Assembly: GCF_902150065.1 (NCBI RefSeq)
Contig: NC_043995.1
Location: 25,554,001-25,618,000 of the forward strand
Direction of reading: 5' to 3'
DNA length: 64,000 nt
Source of the DNA: Myripristis murdjan
Taxonomy: Eukaryota; Chordata; Actinopteri; Holocentriformes; Holocentridae
The notes below the pieces were generated by a model that made no database searches, had not been told where the DNA came from, and saw nothing but the letters and a program-made list of their open reading frames with translations. How positions within the stretch are numbered: the stretch's first letter is position 1; every line of letters starts with the position of its first letter. This document shows positions 1-18,899 of the stretch, piece by piece. Position numbers and translations under genes: made by a program.

Positions 1-354
1 CTCTGCTTAAACATCATCAAATATCTGGGCAGTTTGATGTGTGTGTGAATGTGTGTGTGTCTTTGTGTGTCTGTGTAAACTTAATATAGTCCTTCAGTTA
101 CAAAGTGCTTTCCAAGTTTATGAAAAACAAGGTAAATACTCACAGTTGCAGTCTAAATAAAAAACAAATTAAGATAACAGTTGATAAGGTTAATAAAACT
201 GATAGTTACTAAAAGTTATAAAGGAAATAAAAGTACAATAAAATGCAACATCCAAACAAACAGGGAAAAAAGTTGAAAAATGCCAGTTTATAGGGATAGG
301 TTTTTGAAAGTGTCTTAAAATGAGGCACAGACAGAGTTTACTATCTACAGTGTA

Positions 355-402
<48 letters not shown>

Positions 403-620
403 ACGCGCCTCTGTGCCCTCTTCTGCTTCTTTGCTGTCATTTTGCCAAGCCCCTTATGCCATGACAATAAAAAAGCTGTGATCTGTCATTGGGATACACT
501 GCCGCCACTGGTGTGGTTTCTCCCAACAAAGCCTCCTGTCACATCCTATATAGAAACGATTTGCAGTAATCAGTGCTCGGTGCTCTTGTGTGTCTTACTT
601 TGTGCTCCTTCCTCTCTCAG
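1..620. other. phldb3 intron (left edge of window)
   Basis: No exon is visible here. The stretch holds AT-rich sequence and a perfect (GT)n run at about 357-400 that ends in a short alternating CG/CA tail. The Cys-Val reading frames over this run are low-complexity artefacts. It ends in the polypyrimidine tract and AG acceptor (to 620) of the first visible phldb3 exon. Confidence 0.6.
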
Positions 621-6878
<6,258 letters not shown>

Positions 6879-7385
6879 CCTCCGCCCTGCGACTGTGACC
6901 CACGAGCGAAGCTACACTTTTCCCCAAATCTGCTTTTGTGGTTTGGAAAGTCAGCCGGGCGACTAGGGGACCGGTCGTGTTTGTCGCTGTGGTTCGGGGT
7001 GTAAAACGTTTCAGAGCGCCAAAACGGACCGAGCAGACGAGGCACGTGAACTTTGGAGGAAACTGTTACCAAACTGATGCCTGATACAAACCACAGCCAG
7101 ATTTACACGACAACAGATTGGGTCTCTTCATCTCAGGGTGTGGAGGGAGCTCTCTGTTTGGACATGGTCTCCCCCTGGTGGTCACAGTCCAGTATTACAG
7201 GACCAGCGTACACTACATTAGAATTTCTATTATACTGATTTTCATTAAAACAAAAGAAAAACACACACTGTACATTAAATTGTCATGGTTTAAGTTATTA
7301 TTTGGACATGTATATGGATGCGATGAATGAAAGGATACACTGTTCTGACTGCACTATTAAAAAGTTTCTTTGTAAACACTTGGGG
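6879..7385 (+). other. phldb3: phldb3 3' UTR with probable poly(A) signal
   Basis: No coding potential follows the phldb3 stop codon. An ATTAAA hexamer at 7356-7361, followed by a T/G-rich stretch, is the most plausible polyadenylation signal. Confidence 0.45.
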
Positions 7386-7761
7386 TTCGTTTGTTTTGTC
7401 ACTTTTAATGAAGGTGAACATCTTTACACTCCCACATAGCAGTGGAATAATAACACAGAGGACGGTGTGAATTAAAACACCCAAGATTCATATATGTTTG
7501 TGTATTGTTGTTTTGGGTTATGTTGTTTTAGACTATTTAGTGCATTATTTTTGGGCGTTTCAGGATAGAGATGGGCTCTTTGCTGCTAAATCAACCAAAC
7601 TAGTCTACACAGTGCTTCACACTGAATGTATTTTCATACTTTCAACACGAATTGCTTCCTGTTGAAACATGACAAAACATATTTAGCTCTTTGTTGCCGC
7701 TGTGAGATCACTTTTGGAATTGCAGACAGTGTGATCTGACAGTGGCTTGTTGAAGACTGCT

Positions 7762-7798
<37 letters not shown>

Positions 7799-8140
7799 TG
7801 TAAACCAAAATGAGGGGCCGATATAGAGTATTTGCAGTGTTTTTAAATTTCTGATTATCATTTTCTTGTAGATCCTTTTTGATTATTCCATGGTCATTTT
7901 TAGAGCCTTCAGGATCCGGCCTGCCATCATAATTAAGAAAATAAATCAGCTCACTCACTCCTTCAGCCTTTCAGGAAGTTCAGGCTGAAGTGACAGGTGA
8001 TTATTTTTATTTTACCTGAGACGGCCCGGGTTTGATATCAGCTCGGACTCTTTGCTGCATGTCATCCCCCCTTCCTCTCCTGTCTGCCTCCACTGTCTCT
8101 GCCCAACACAACAGACATCTCAGAAAATAATCTGATTAAT
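7386..8140. other. Intergenic, downstream of phldb3
   Basis: No gene is seen. A (TG)n(AG)n microsatellite lies at about 7761-7798. Confidence 0.5.
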
Positions 8141-9106
<966 letters not shown>

Positions 9107-10222
9107 TAATTGATTCGTCGTTATAGTCATGATTTACTTATCCACTTGTTGAGAACAGATGTAACTATTGCTACTACTGCTGTTTGGGATTACTGATATA
9201 TGGGATTATCTCATCCCACTGTCAGATGTTTTTACTTGTTTTAAGAACAGGATTTTTAAAACTGAATATGAGAGAATGAGATTATTATTACTGCCACCGC
9301 TAGCTACTAATACTACTATTATTACTATTACTACTAGTTAGTTACAGAAAAAGGAGTTATAAAGTTCTTTACCTGAAAAAAAAAATAATGCTGCTATGAG
9401 TACTGTGGTAGAGAATTATTTAATTGTGCTTGTCTCAAATACCCTTTGCCTCCATCGGTCTGTTTTAGCTCTTTATCACTTCACTAAAATCCAAAAAAGA
9501 CAATTACAGGACTTGAACTTGAACTTGACCAGCCGCGGTTATGTTGCCCTTTTGAACTGCTTATATAAAATATGCAAGCGAGAGGCTTTTTTTTTTTTTC
9601 ATTTTTTGAAGAAAATGTGCTTGTTCCATTCCATTCACTTCCTCTTTAACTCTAAATGAGGAAAATGCTGAATAAAACACTCATGTTGGCTGTGCCTCCG
9701 TTAAAGCCTGTGCGAATGTTGCAACACTAATTGTTTTGCAATACATATATTCCCATCAGCTCTCACTTTTTTTGTAATCTTTCGGTATAATTTTGCAAAA
9801 GGTTTGACACTTTAGTTTATGTAATGTCTAGATCAAGTATTAGTGATGCTGAATTCATCCACCATGAGCAGTAAATTGATTGCTCAACAGGAAGTCACAC
9901 ACACACTAATGATGTATTATAGAGCTGTGCTGACAGTAAAACACTATTTCTCATATTTAAAAGATGCGTAACATAATGATTAGCTAATAACTGACATGGT
10001 AATGTAAAACAGAAATCCACTAGCTTTAGGAAAAGAAAAAAAAAAGGAAAAAAAAAAACTCCTGTTCCTGTGCTGAGTGCCACTCCCCTTGACTCTGACT
10101 GGTGTGTGTTGTGCCATCCAGAAACAGTGAGAGTTTGGGATGACGGAGCCGATGTTTGGATTTGAACTGGACGGTCAATGCTGGTAGGATGTTAAAACCT
10201 TTATTCCACTCCATTTCCAGTC

Positions 10223-10266
<44 letters not shown>

Positions 10267-10860
10267 CTGTGGTGAAATTATTGCGTGGCATGTGGCAATT
10301 TTCTCTGTGTGTGACAAAGAGGAATCCTCTGCTGTTTTTGCTCTTCATCCAGAAAATAAAGATACCATATGCTGAACTTCACTGTTGGCTTTGAGGTAAG
10401 ACTGAATTTTTTTGCAAGAGAAAATTAATGATCACCAGTGGGTAGAACATCATTACATGAGCTTAAAGTCTCACTTGATCTATTTATAGACAGATTTAAA
10501 TATTTAAATACATATGAAAAACTATGTTCAACTGATAATGTAATGTCTTTCTCACAAGCTATAAGCAGTACACACACAGCCGCTATTATTTCTGGCCATG
10601 AAAACTAAAAGTTGACTGGGTGAAAGTTTAAAAGAAAAAAAAGATCAGATGAAGCTTACATATTTAAATCAAATGAAATTTATTTAACATTTCACACACA
10701 CACACACACACAAATCGATTATGGGCAGCCACAACTGTAAGGAATTCTTTTACCTGAGTGATAATAAAAAGTTAACACAAGAAAAAAATAACTAAATAAA
10801 TAAACTAATGTCCTCTCTACTCAGTACTTACCCATCGGATCCTCAACCTGACAGAAAAGC
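9107..10860. other. Intergenic between phldb3 and the MAG-like gene
   Basis: No coding exon is recognised. It holds short triplet-rich patches (about 9285-9345), A-runs near 10030-10060, a perfect (TAA)n run at 10224-10266 and a short (CA)n at 10693-10711. Any promoter of the MAG-like gene must lie here, but no TATA box stands out. Confidence 0.5.
10224..10266 (+). repeat. (TAA)n microsatellite
   Basis: An uninterrupted AAT triplet run about 14 units long. Confidence 0.9.
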
Positions 10861-11056
10861 ATGCCTGGTGCTGTAAAGGTTATTCTCTTATGCTGTCTAC
10901 TTCAAGGTAAGCTATTCCACATTTGATCACTCTGAAATATTTCCTAATATATAAATACCATAGAGACGTGCACGCCTTGATTGCCAATTATAACTGTTAA
11001 TAAGATTTACTTTTAAAGCATAACGCTTGTCATTATCTCCCAGATGTCTTTTAATG

Positions 11057-11087
<31 letters not shown>

Positions 11088-14000
11088 AAAGTTTTGTTTT
11101 GTGTGTATTTTCAGATAGTTTTAGTAATTTCCTTTTGATGGTTTCAGAAAAAAAAATCACTTTTTCTATTATTCCAATGAGTTATTTATTTGAATTTTAT
11201 TGGAATACAGAGGTCATTGAATGTTTGCATTTTTGGCAGGTCTTTTTGAGACATTTATTGTACCTGTTTCACCCCAGGTATTTTATGCCAGGACTGGACA
11301 GCATCCATGCCCCAGAGTATAGAGGGACTGGGTGGATCCTGTGTGATCATCCCCTGCAATTTTCACCTGCCCATGTCTTGGGAATCAGCCCTAGATAACA
11401 CATGTAAAGCCATATGGAAGAGAGGAAGCTGGAGCCGAATTCAGGTGTTTGACTCAAGTCTCACTGGTGCAAACGCGAACGTAAACATTGTGCAAGGAAA
11501 CCTAACAGGGAACCTTCTAGAGAAAGACTGCACCACCATCTTCCACAACCTTCCATCCAACCACTATGACGACTATTACTTCAGACTTGAATGTGACAAC
11601 AGCCTGAAGTTCAACTTTAGAGACAGCGTCAAGATTATAATGAGAGGTTCTTGCTCCTTATGATTCTGTTGCATCTTCTGTTTCACCCACTGAAAAAAAT
11701 TCTGTAGATAATCTGCCCATTCTTTATTATTTTACTTCTCAGATTCACTGTCAAAACCCACCATAACTCCATCCAGAGTGGAGGTCGAGGAGGGGAGCTC
11801 AGTGAAACTGAGCTGCTCTGCTCCTACGCCGTGTCCCATTCTGCCCCCAAGCCTGACATGGACACCCGGCGTGGGAGAAAGTGAGGAGCAGCTGGAGAAT
11901 AAAGCCATGACCTCTGTAGTGAACTTCACAGCTTCTCCCCTCCACCACAGACAGAAGATCACCTGTGCCGCTCTCTACAAACGACAAGCCGGCACTGACC
12001 TTTTATTTGAAAAAAGTTTGACTATCAGTGTTTTTTGTGAGTATCATCTTTATTTTTATGTCATGTTATGTCATGCCATGTCATTTCATGTCAGATTATG
12101 TCATGTCATTTCATGTTTTGTCATGTCACATCATGCCATGTCATGTCATATCATGCTATGTTATGTCATTTCATGCTATGTCATGTCATGTCATGTCAGA
12201 TTATATGACACATAATGTCATGTCATATTATAACACATCATGTCATGTCAGATTATGACACATCATGCCATGTCATGTCATATCATGCCATATCATATCA
12301 TAGACTGTTATGCTATGTCAGATTATGTCATGTCATTTCATGTTATGTCATGTCACATCATGCCATATTATGTCATAATATGCTATATTATGTTATGTCG
12401 GATTATGATACATCATGCCATGTCATGTCATGTCATATCATGTCATAGTATGCTATATTATGTCATGTCGGATTATGATACATCATGCCATGTCATGTCA
12501 TATCATGCTATGTTATGTCATGTTGGATTATGGCACATCATGTGCTGTCATGTCATATCATGCTATGTTATGTCATGTCATGTCAGATTATGACAGATAA
12601 TTTCATGTCAGATTATGACACATCATTCCATGACATGTCATATCATGTCCTAGACTGTTATGTCAGATTATTTCATGTCATTTCATGTTATGTTATGTAA
12701 CATCGTGCTATAGCATGTCATATCATGCTATGTTATTCCATGTCATGTTACGTCATGTCATGTCAGATCATGCCATGCTATGTCATGTCACACCAGATTG
12801 TGTCACGTCATGTCATTTCATGTTATGTCAGATTATGTCACACCATGTAATATCATGTATGTCATGTCATGTTATTTCATGTCATATGCTCTGTCATATT
12901 ATGTCAGGTCATTTCATGCCATGTCATGTTATGTCAGATTATGTTGTCTTTTCATGTTGCGTCATTAGCAATCTCTGGGATGAGATGTTAAGTTGTCATG
13001 TCACACCATGCCAATTTATGTTATGAATATTATGACATGACCTGCCACATGCCATGCTGATTGGGTCGTGTTACTTTAGGATACACTATGTTATGTCATA
13101 CTTTCTATGATGTGATGTGATGTGATGTGATGTATGATTCACAATTCTCTTCCAGATCCACCAAATAACACATCAGTCAGTCTCCCTGGTCCAGTACTGG
13201 AAGATGACTCAGTCACTCTGACCTGCAGTAGTAATGCAAATCCATCAGTGGACAGCTACACCTGGTACAGAGTGGACGGAGACCAGGTGACAGCTGTGGG
13301 TTCTAGGAAAAGGTTTACGACCAAGGCCTCAGAGGACAACAGCCACTTTTACTGTGAGGCCAGAAACATGTACGGGACCCAAAACTCATCCGTCATTCAG
13401 ATAGATGTGGAATGTAAGTCAGACGGAGGGATGAAAAGATGACACACATGCATAACTGTCATTTAAATTGTATTGCTGTTGGCTAAATGTCACACGTACA
13501 TAACTGATGACTATCAATAAATGTTCACTGGTTTTCCAGTTTCCCCCAAGAACACCACAGTGAGCGTTGACCCATCTGGCCCAGTGCTGGAGGGCAACTC
13601 TGTCACTCTGACCTGTAACAGCCATGCCAACCCAGCGGTGACAAACTACACCTGGTACAGAGTCGACGGAGAAGATGAGGACATGTCAGAGTCTGGACCG
13701 ACCCTAGTTATAGACCGTGCTGACCCAAGCCACAGTGGCGAATACTACTGTGAGGCAAAAAATGACCATGGAGAAGAAAAATCGACAGCATTTCAACTGG
13801 ATGTTCAGTGTGAGTTCATGTTCCACAATAACGACACTGATTGACACGTTAAACACAAAACACTGTACATTCCCAGTGATTTCATGCAGTGAATATGGCC
13901 CAATGTCTTGAGACAGCGGTTACATAAGTCCAGCTGTGGTTACCCACATGTAGCCTGGTGCCAAACCTTCAGTCTCAGAGCAACACTGCAGTGTCTGGAC

Positions 14001-17000
14001 CATGGACAGGCACCCATTGTCGTGTTGCGTGACAACCTCAAATCTTTTCTGTGTCAATAGCCTGCCATGACTGAGGTCTGTTGTATGTCCACATGTGTGC
14101 TAGTGTGTTAATCTATGTATAGATGCTTGTTGCCTTTTGCCATTGGTGTTTCATTATTAGGATGTGGTTTCAAACCGTGGTCTGCCTATGACAAAAAGAC
14201 CATTTCAGTTTAGTGAAAGCATAAATCACTCAAAACTGAACACTGAACAATCTTTATTTTGACGGGGCCATAGTAACATGTCATCTATCTATCTATTTAT
14301 GTAAAATACAAATTGGTCTCTAACTTGTATTTTAAAAAGTTAATTGTTGGGATATTTAAGCAGTGATATGCAGCTCTGCAGCTCACTTCATGTAGCTTAT
14401 GATGTTTTTCTTTGCCGTTGGTGTCTCCTTATTGAGATGTGCAAAATGGTTGCACTAGAAATCATGAAACTACCATGAATGAGATACCGCAAATTATGTG
14501 CTTTGGGCAAAATCTGCTCAGTATTCCTGATGGAGACACAATCAGTAGACATACTGTGCAATGTGAGTTCCATGTGCAGTCTGCAACTAATGAACAGATC
14601 ATTTCAGCTTATTGCAAGTCTTACAACTCAACCTATCTACGCATGAGCCAACTGAAAAAGTAAATTGTTACCGACATTGACTCTGCATTTTCATGACTTT
14701 CACAACAGTCCATGGATTGACTGATTTCTTTCAGATCCGCCCAAGAACACCTCATTGTCAGTCGATCCCCCTGTTTCGGTGCCAGAGGGCAGCGCTGTGA
14801 CTCTGACCTGCCACAGCACAGGCAACCCAGCGGTGCAGAACTTCACCTGGTACCGGGTCAGCGATGGAGAAAAGGAGGTGATAGGGTCTGAGAGAGAGCT
14901 CACCTTCAACACGACAAGGCTCTCAGCCGATGAATACTACTGCGAAGCTCAGAATGACCATGGAGCCGAAAACTCAGAGCATGCCAGCATTGATGTAACA
15001 TGTGAGTAATTTGTTTTCAGGTGTTTATATACCTGTTGAATTTCCTCAGAAGCCTTTATTTATCTAAGGACGTTTTGCATGCATGCTGCACTCCCTCATT
15101 CATCAAACATCTGACGGGTAGCTGGGATCGGTAAGGGATCATTTGGATTTCATGACGCAAGATGGCATGATGCGCGTGCCACCATTGATATCATTATATG
15201 GACATTGTGGCTAGTTGTTTGAACGACCAGGTAGTTAATAATAATAATAATAAATTTAATTTATAACGCACTTTACATCAAATAAATGATCTCAAAGTGC
15301 AAAGTTAGATGCAAAGTTAGTTAGATAAACAGGAGTTAGTTTAAGGCTAACATTTTAAGCCCCAAAAAAAGACTTGCAAAAACTGAAACGCCACAATGAA
15401 ATATGACAATAACATAAGGTGAACTATTTCATACTCCATTTATAAATGGAGTGATAAGGATTAGAAAATATCACTGTTATTGCATTTTGTTCCATATTAG
15501 ATGGTTTAAACATTTTTTAGCACAAAAAAAAAAAAAAAAAAATTGTGGCGTAAAATGTTGGGCCACAACTTGGGTGTCAGAATTTGACTGTGTGGACTCA
15601 ATCAGGTCTAATCAGGAGGGTTTTTTTAATCAATGCAATTTATAACTGGAACGTGCTCTTGATTGCCTTTTCAGTTTCTTCTGAGATCCTCCCCTCCTCC
15701 CAGTGCGTCAGGGTTTTATCCCAGATCAGATGTACCTGCGACAGCCAAGGAAACCCGCGTCCCTCCCTGGTGTGGGAATTGGCTGGAGAGCTTCTCAATC
15801 ACTCTGCCGACATCCCAATCAGGGAGGTGCCTTTGGGGAGCACAGGCATGAGGAGCCTAATCACCTTGCGCCGAGTAGGTGATGACATACCCACTCTGGT
15901 CTGCCTCAGCTCCAACTCAATGGGATCTGACAGTCTGGCATTCAACGTGTCATCTGCTGAACCTCCGATAGGTAGAGGAATCTTTGCTTCATTTATAATT
16001 GACTTCTCTCTTATTTAAAACTCCTCCTCCTGGTTTTATTGACTCTATATTGCACTATTTGGACTCTACAGGCTTCCATACCATGTCTCTGTTAATTGGC
16101 TCGGTGGCAGGGGCAGTGGGGATGATGCTCGTGTGTGTTTTCCTGCAGCTAATCGTTCACAAGTGAGTGAATCAGAAACACTGAGTATTTAGCAGGAAGT
16201 TGAGCCCAAAAGTAATGTTGTGGCACTTGTGTTTGAAATCCAGTTTCATGTGTGATCGTGGGCGCCCCTAGTTATGCCTCAAATATACCCTTCAAGAAAG
16301 AGATTCAGATCAACATCAGAAACACTTTCGATGTTATTACTGATAATGACATTTTGTGTTGGTCTCAGGAGGAGGAAAGGTCACCTTTCACCTGAACGCC
16401 AAGGGGTGGACACTTCAGATATCTTGGTTACTAATGAGGTGAGTGTAAACTTATACAGGAGTGCAGGCATGTAAAAGCTCACACAGGCACACATACGCAC
16501 AGATGGGAACCTTTACACATTCTGCATGCATGAAATAATTCTGCAATGGCACCGATAAAGCTTAAGGTAAAATGAATTTGCTCTGACACTGGTGGACCAG
16601 ATGTCAACATTACTGCACAAAAAGGCCATGGTAATAAACTCCTCTTCATGTCTATTCCACTGCTGAGGCAAGCTTATCTCTCTATCTGTGTGTTGTGCCT
16701 TAGACCAACTCTTCACATGTGGAGACGATTTATGCCAATAAAGCCATGATGGAGGCGGAGGGAGGAGGCGAGGAACATGCCCTCCACTATGCCAATGTGG
16801 ACTTTGCTAAACTCCAGGCCAGAGCAAAGGGCCAGCCTGGGGAAGGGGAGATCAGAGGCTTGGCGTCCAAGACCGCCGAGTACGCAGAGATCCGCTTGCA
16901 CTCCAGAGAAAGCATCGGAGAGAAGGAGAAAGACGAGGAGGCGGTTGCAGACACTGATTTTGGACAGGAGAAAGACGTTAGCGACCACGAAGGTCAAGCC

Positions 17001-17027
17001 AGTGAGGAGACTGTGCCACAGCCGTAG
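10861..17027 (+). CDS. mag: MAG/Siglec-4-like sialic-acid-binding Ig-type lectin, complete, 10 exons
   Basis: Exons: 10861-10906, 11278-11646, 11743-12036, 13156-13413, 13540-13809, 14735-15001, 15675-15971, 16072-16162, 16369-16438, 16704-17027. The total is 2286 nt (761 aa), and all splice sites and phases agree. The signal peptide ([19 protein letters not shown]) is split over exons 1-2. The V-set domain begins [12 protein letters not shown], as in MAG, and carries an F-strand YYFR; that Arg is the usual sialic-acid contact. Next come a MAG-type C2 domain, three CD22-like C2 domains sharing TWYRV, and a last C2 with an atypical [10 protein letters not shown] strand, as in MAG domain 5. Exon 8 encodes the transmembrane helix. 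The tail has IYANKAM, an ITIM-like LHYANVDF and a MAG-like AEYAEIRL. Mammalian MAG has five Ig domains; this has six. It could equally be called a Siglec-like paralogue of MAG. The gene lies tail-to-tail with the CD22-like gene, and MAG and CD22 are also neighbours in human. Confidence 0.82.
12043..13138 (+). repeat. Degenerate (ATGTC)n pentanucleotide array in a MAG-like intron
   Basis: About 1.1 kb of TGTCA/TCATG pentamers with interspersed variants (TTATG, CAGAT, TATCA) fills nearly all of the intron between the second and third Ig exons. The end nearest the acceptor changes to a short (GATGT)n run. Because the unit is five bases long, all plus-strand frames cycle through the same Cys-His-Val-Met-Ser words and stay open for long stretches; these are not genes. 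Confidence 0.9.
13810..14734. other. MAG-like intron, no internal gene
   Basis: Unique AT-rich sequence lies between the fourth and fifth Ig exons. The short open frame at 14439-14663 has no family resemblance and no splice context, and I see nothing else in it. Confidence 0.5.
15236..15310 (+). repeat. Dispersed retroposon-tail fragment
   Basis: An (AAT)n head is followed by AATTTATAACGCACTTTACA and CTCAAAGTGC. This resembles a common fish SINE/LINE 3' region ending in a triplet repeat. Recognised by word pattern only. Confidence 0.4.
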
Positions 17028-18299
17028 GGAAACGGGCTCCCACAACCACCGGACTTGACTACATCTCACTTTAATGCTCAGCTGTCAGGGGAGGACCAGC
17101 TAAGGCATTGTGAGCAGAACAACCTGCTGGAGCCTGCAGGCGTGGAGGTGGCCCGGTGAAGCTGCAGCTTCACGCCCAGCTCCCAACTGTTGTCTCATCA
17201 AAATTTTCTTTCTTTCTATCTCTTACTTCTTTTTGTCTCTCTCCTCTGACTGCTGATTAGCTAGCATGAAACATTATGTAAATTACCTTATAGGCAAACT
17301 ATGTAATTTTATGATGTTTTAGTACCATCTAGCTACTATTGCTGTCCACATCTGTATTACAGACATAGTTAAAAGCTTAGTAGAATTTCATTTATCATGG
17401 CTAGAGGTTGTATTTTTCTACTGCAGCACAACTTATGTCAGCACATGAAGTTGAAATGTTTAGTGTAAAAGAACTGCAAGAAGTATTAAGTCAAGCAACA
17501 ACCATAGGAAACAAGGCAAACATACATTTTAGGCTGCAGACTGTCCATGCAACAAGTCATAATGGTCCCAAAGGTTGAAAGCAAAAGCAGCAATGTGATG
17601 CTGCAGTAACTGTTGAAGGTAAATTAGTGAAACACAGCATATGTTGCTCACATGAACAACAAATTTAAAAAAAAAGGGCCATCCTTAGCCTGCTAACACC
17701 ACTCTCCACTGACTAGCGCGGCTGGCATCAGTCTGGCTATGTGTGTGTTTTGTGTGTGCGTGTGTGTATGTGTGCATGTGAGTGTGTGCTGGGGAGCGAG
17801 AACCCCCGGTGCTGCGTAAAAGATCATTTACACCTTTGAACAAGCAAAATATCACATTGTGTACCTTTTCATGAGGTATAAAACCGACCACACACCACAG
17901 GCGTTAATGTTAACCTGCATGCTGGGGACAAAATGTCAAGGTCACCAACTTCCTCTCTCCCCACAATCAACCGTAAAATGTTCCTTTTTGTTAAAACATG
18001 AACTTTATTCTTGTGTATAGTCCTCATTTTACCACTGTAGATACACTGCTGCCTCATTAATCTGTCTACTGTTTGTTCAGGTTTAATAATAGCGCTAATG
18101 TTTCTCTTAAAGTTGCCTTTGTTAATTTATTATTTGATAGCTATTTATGCATAGTGTGAAAACAAATGTTCAATTAAATTAAATTTTAAAAAAAAGGTAG
18201 AGATAGAGTGATATCTTCCAAACACATTTTATTGATAGCTTTTGATTGGTTTTTGTTTAAAAAAAAAAAAAAAAAAAAAAAAAAGTATTCACACTGGTA

Positions 18300-18337
<38 letters not shown>

Positions 18338-18899
18338 TAACAACAACAACAACAACAACAATATTAATAATAATAAGGCATAAGTACTGTATTTAAAATA
18401 AGTCAGCAATTTTAGCAGGAGCTAAAATCAAAGCAGGGATATTGCGATTGTTGTGGTGTTGCAGAAATAAAGCCGTTGCACCACAGCTTCACATTGCATT
18501 GTGTCATCTTGTACTTTTACAAATTCTGTAACCACGTCAAGTCACCAGCTGTTACCCAGTGTCCCACAGTGATGCCAATAAACTTTTCCTCTTCTCTACA
18601 CACACATCATTTCTTCTTTTTTTTTTATTTATCTTTATTACACACGACTCTGGCACTTGCACCACATTTATACCCAGATATTGTGAATTCTTGTGGTTTG
18701 TTTCCTCCCTGCTGTCTTTCATATCTTCTCTGTTCCTTTTCCGCTGCTCGCTATCACACTGCACACTAGCAAAAACTGAGATGCCACAAAAAAGTAATAT
18801 CTTAACAGCGAAAAAAATTAACGGAAAATAATGGCTTGGAACGTGACACCTTCGACTTGTGGCTTTGCATGGCTCAGTAGGCTAACCCACTTCCAGATT
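17028..18899. other. Convergent 3' region between the MAG-like (+) and CD22-like (-) genes
   Basis: Both flanking genes end into this stretch. Plus-strand AATAAA hexamers near 18465 and 18577 and a minus-strand AATAAA (plus-strand TTTATT near 18228) are candidate polyadenylation signals. If used, the two 3' UTRs would overlap. It also holds a TG-rich patch (about 17740-17790), a poly(A) run (about 18260-18284) and an (ATA)n/(CAA)n microsatellite (about 18300-18375). Confidence 0.45.

Noticed and set aside
11292-11646. Starting the MAG-like V-set exon after the acceptor at 11291
   Set aside because: The phase does not match the signal-peptide exon; the acceptor at 11277 gives an in-frame signal peptide end.
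12028-13026. Several overlapping plus-strand open frames rich in Met-Ser-Cys-His
   Set aside because: They are by-products of the ATGTC pentamer array, which is open in all frames on one strand.
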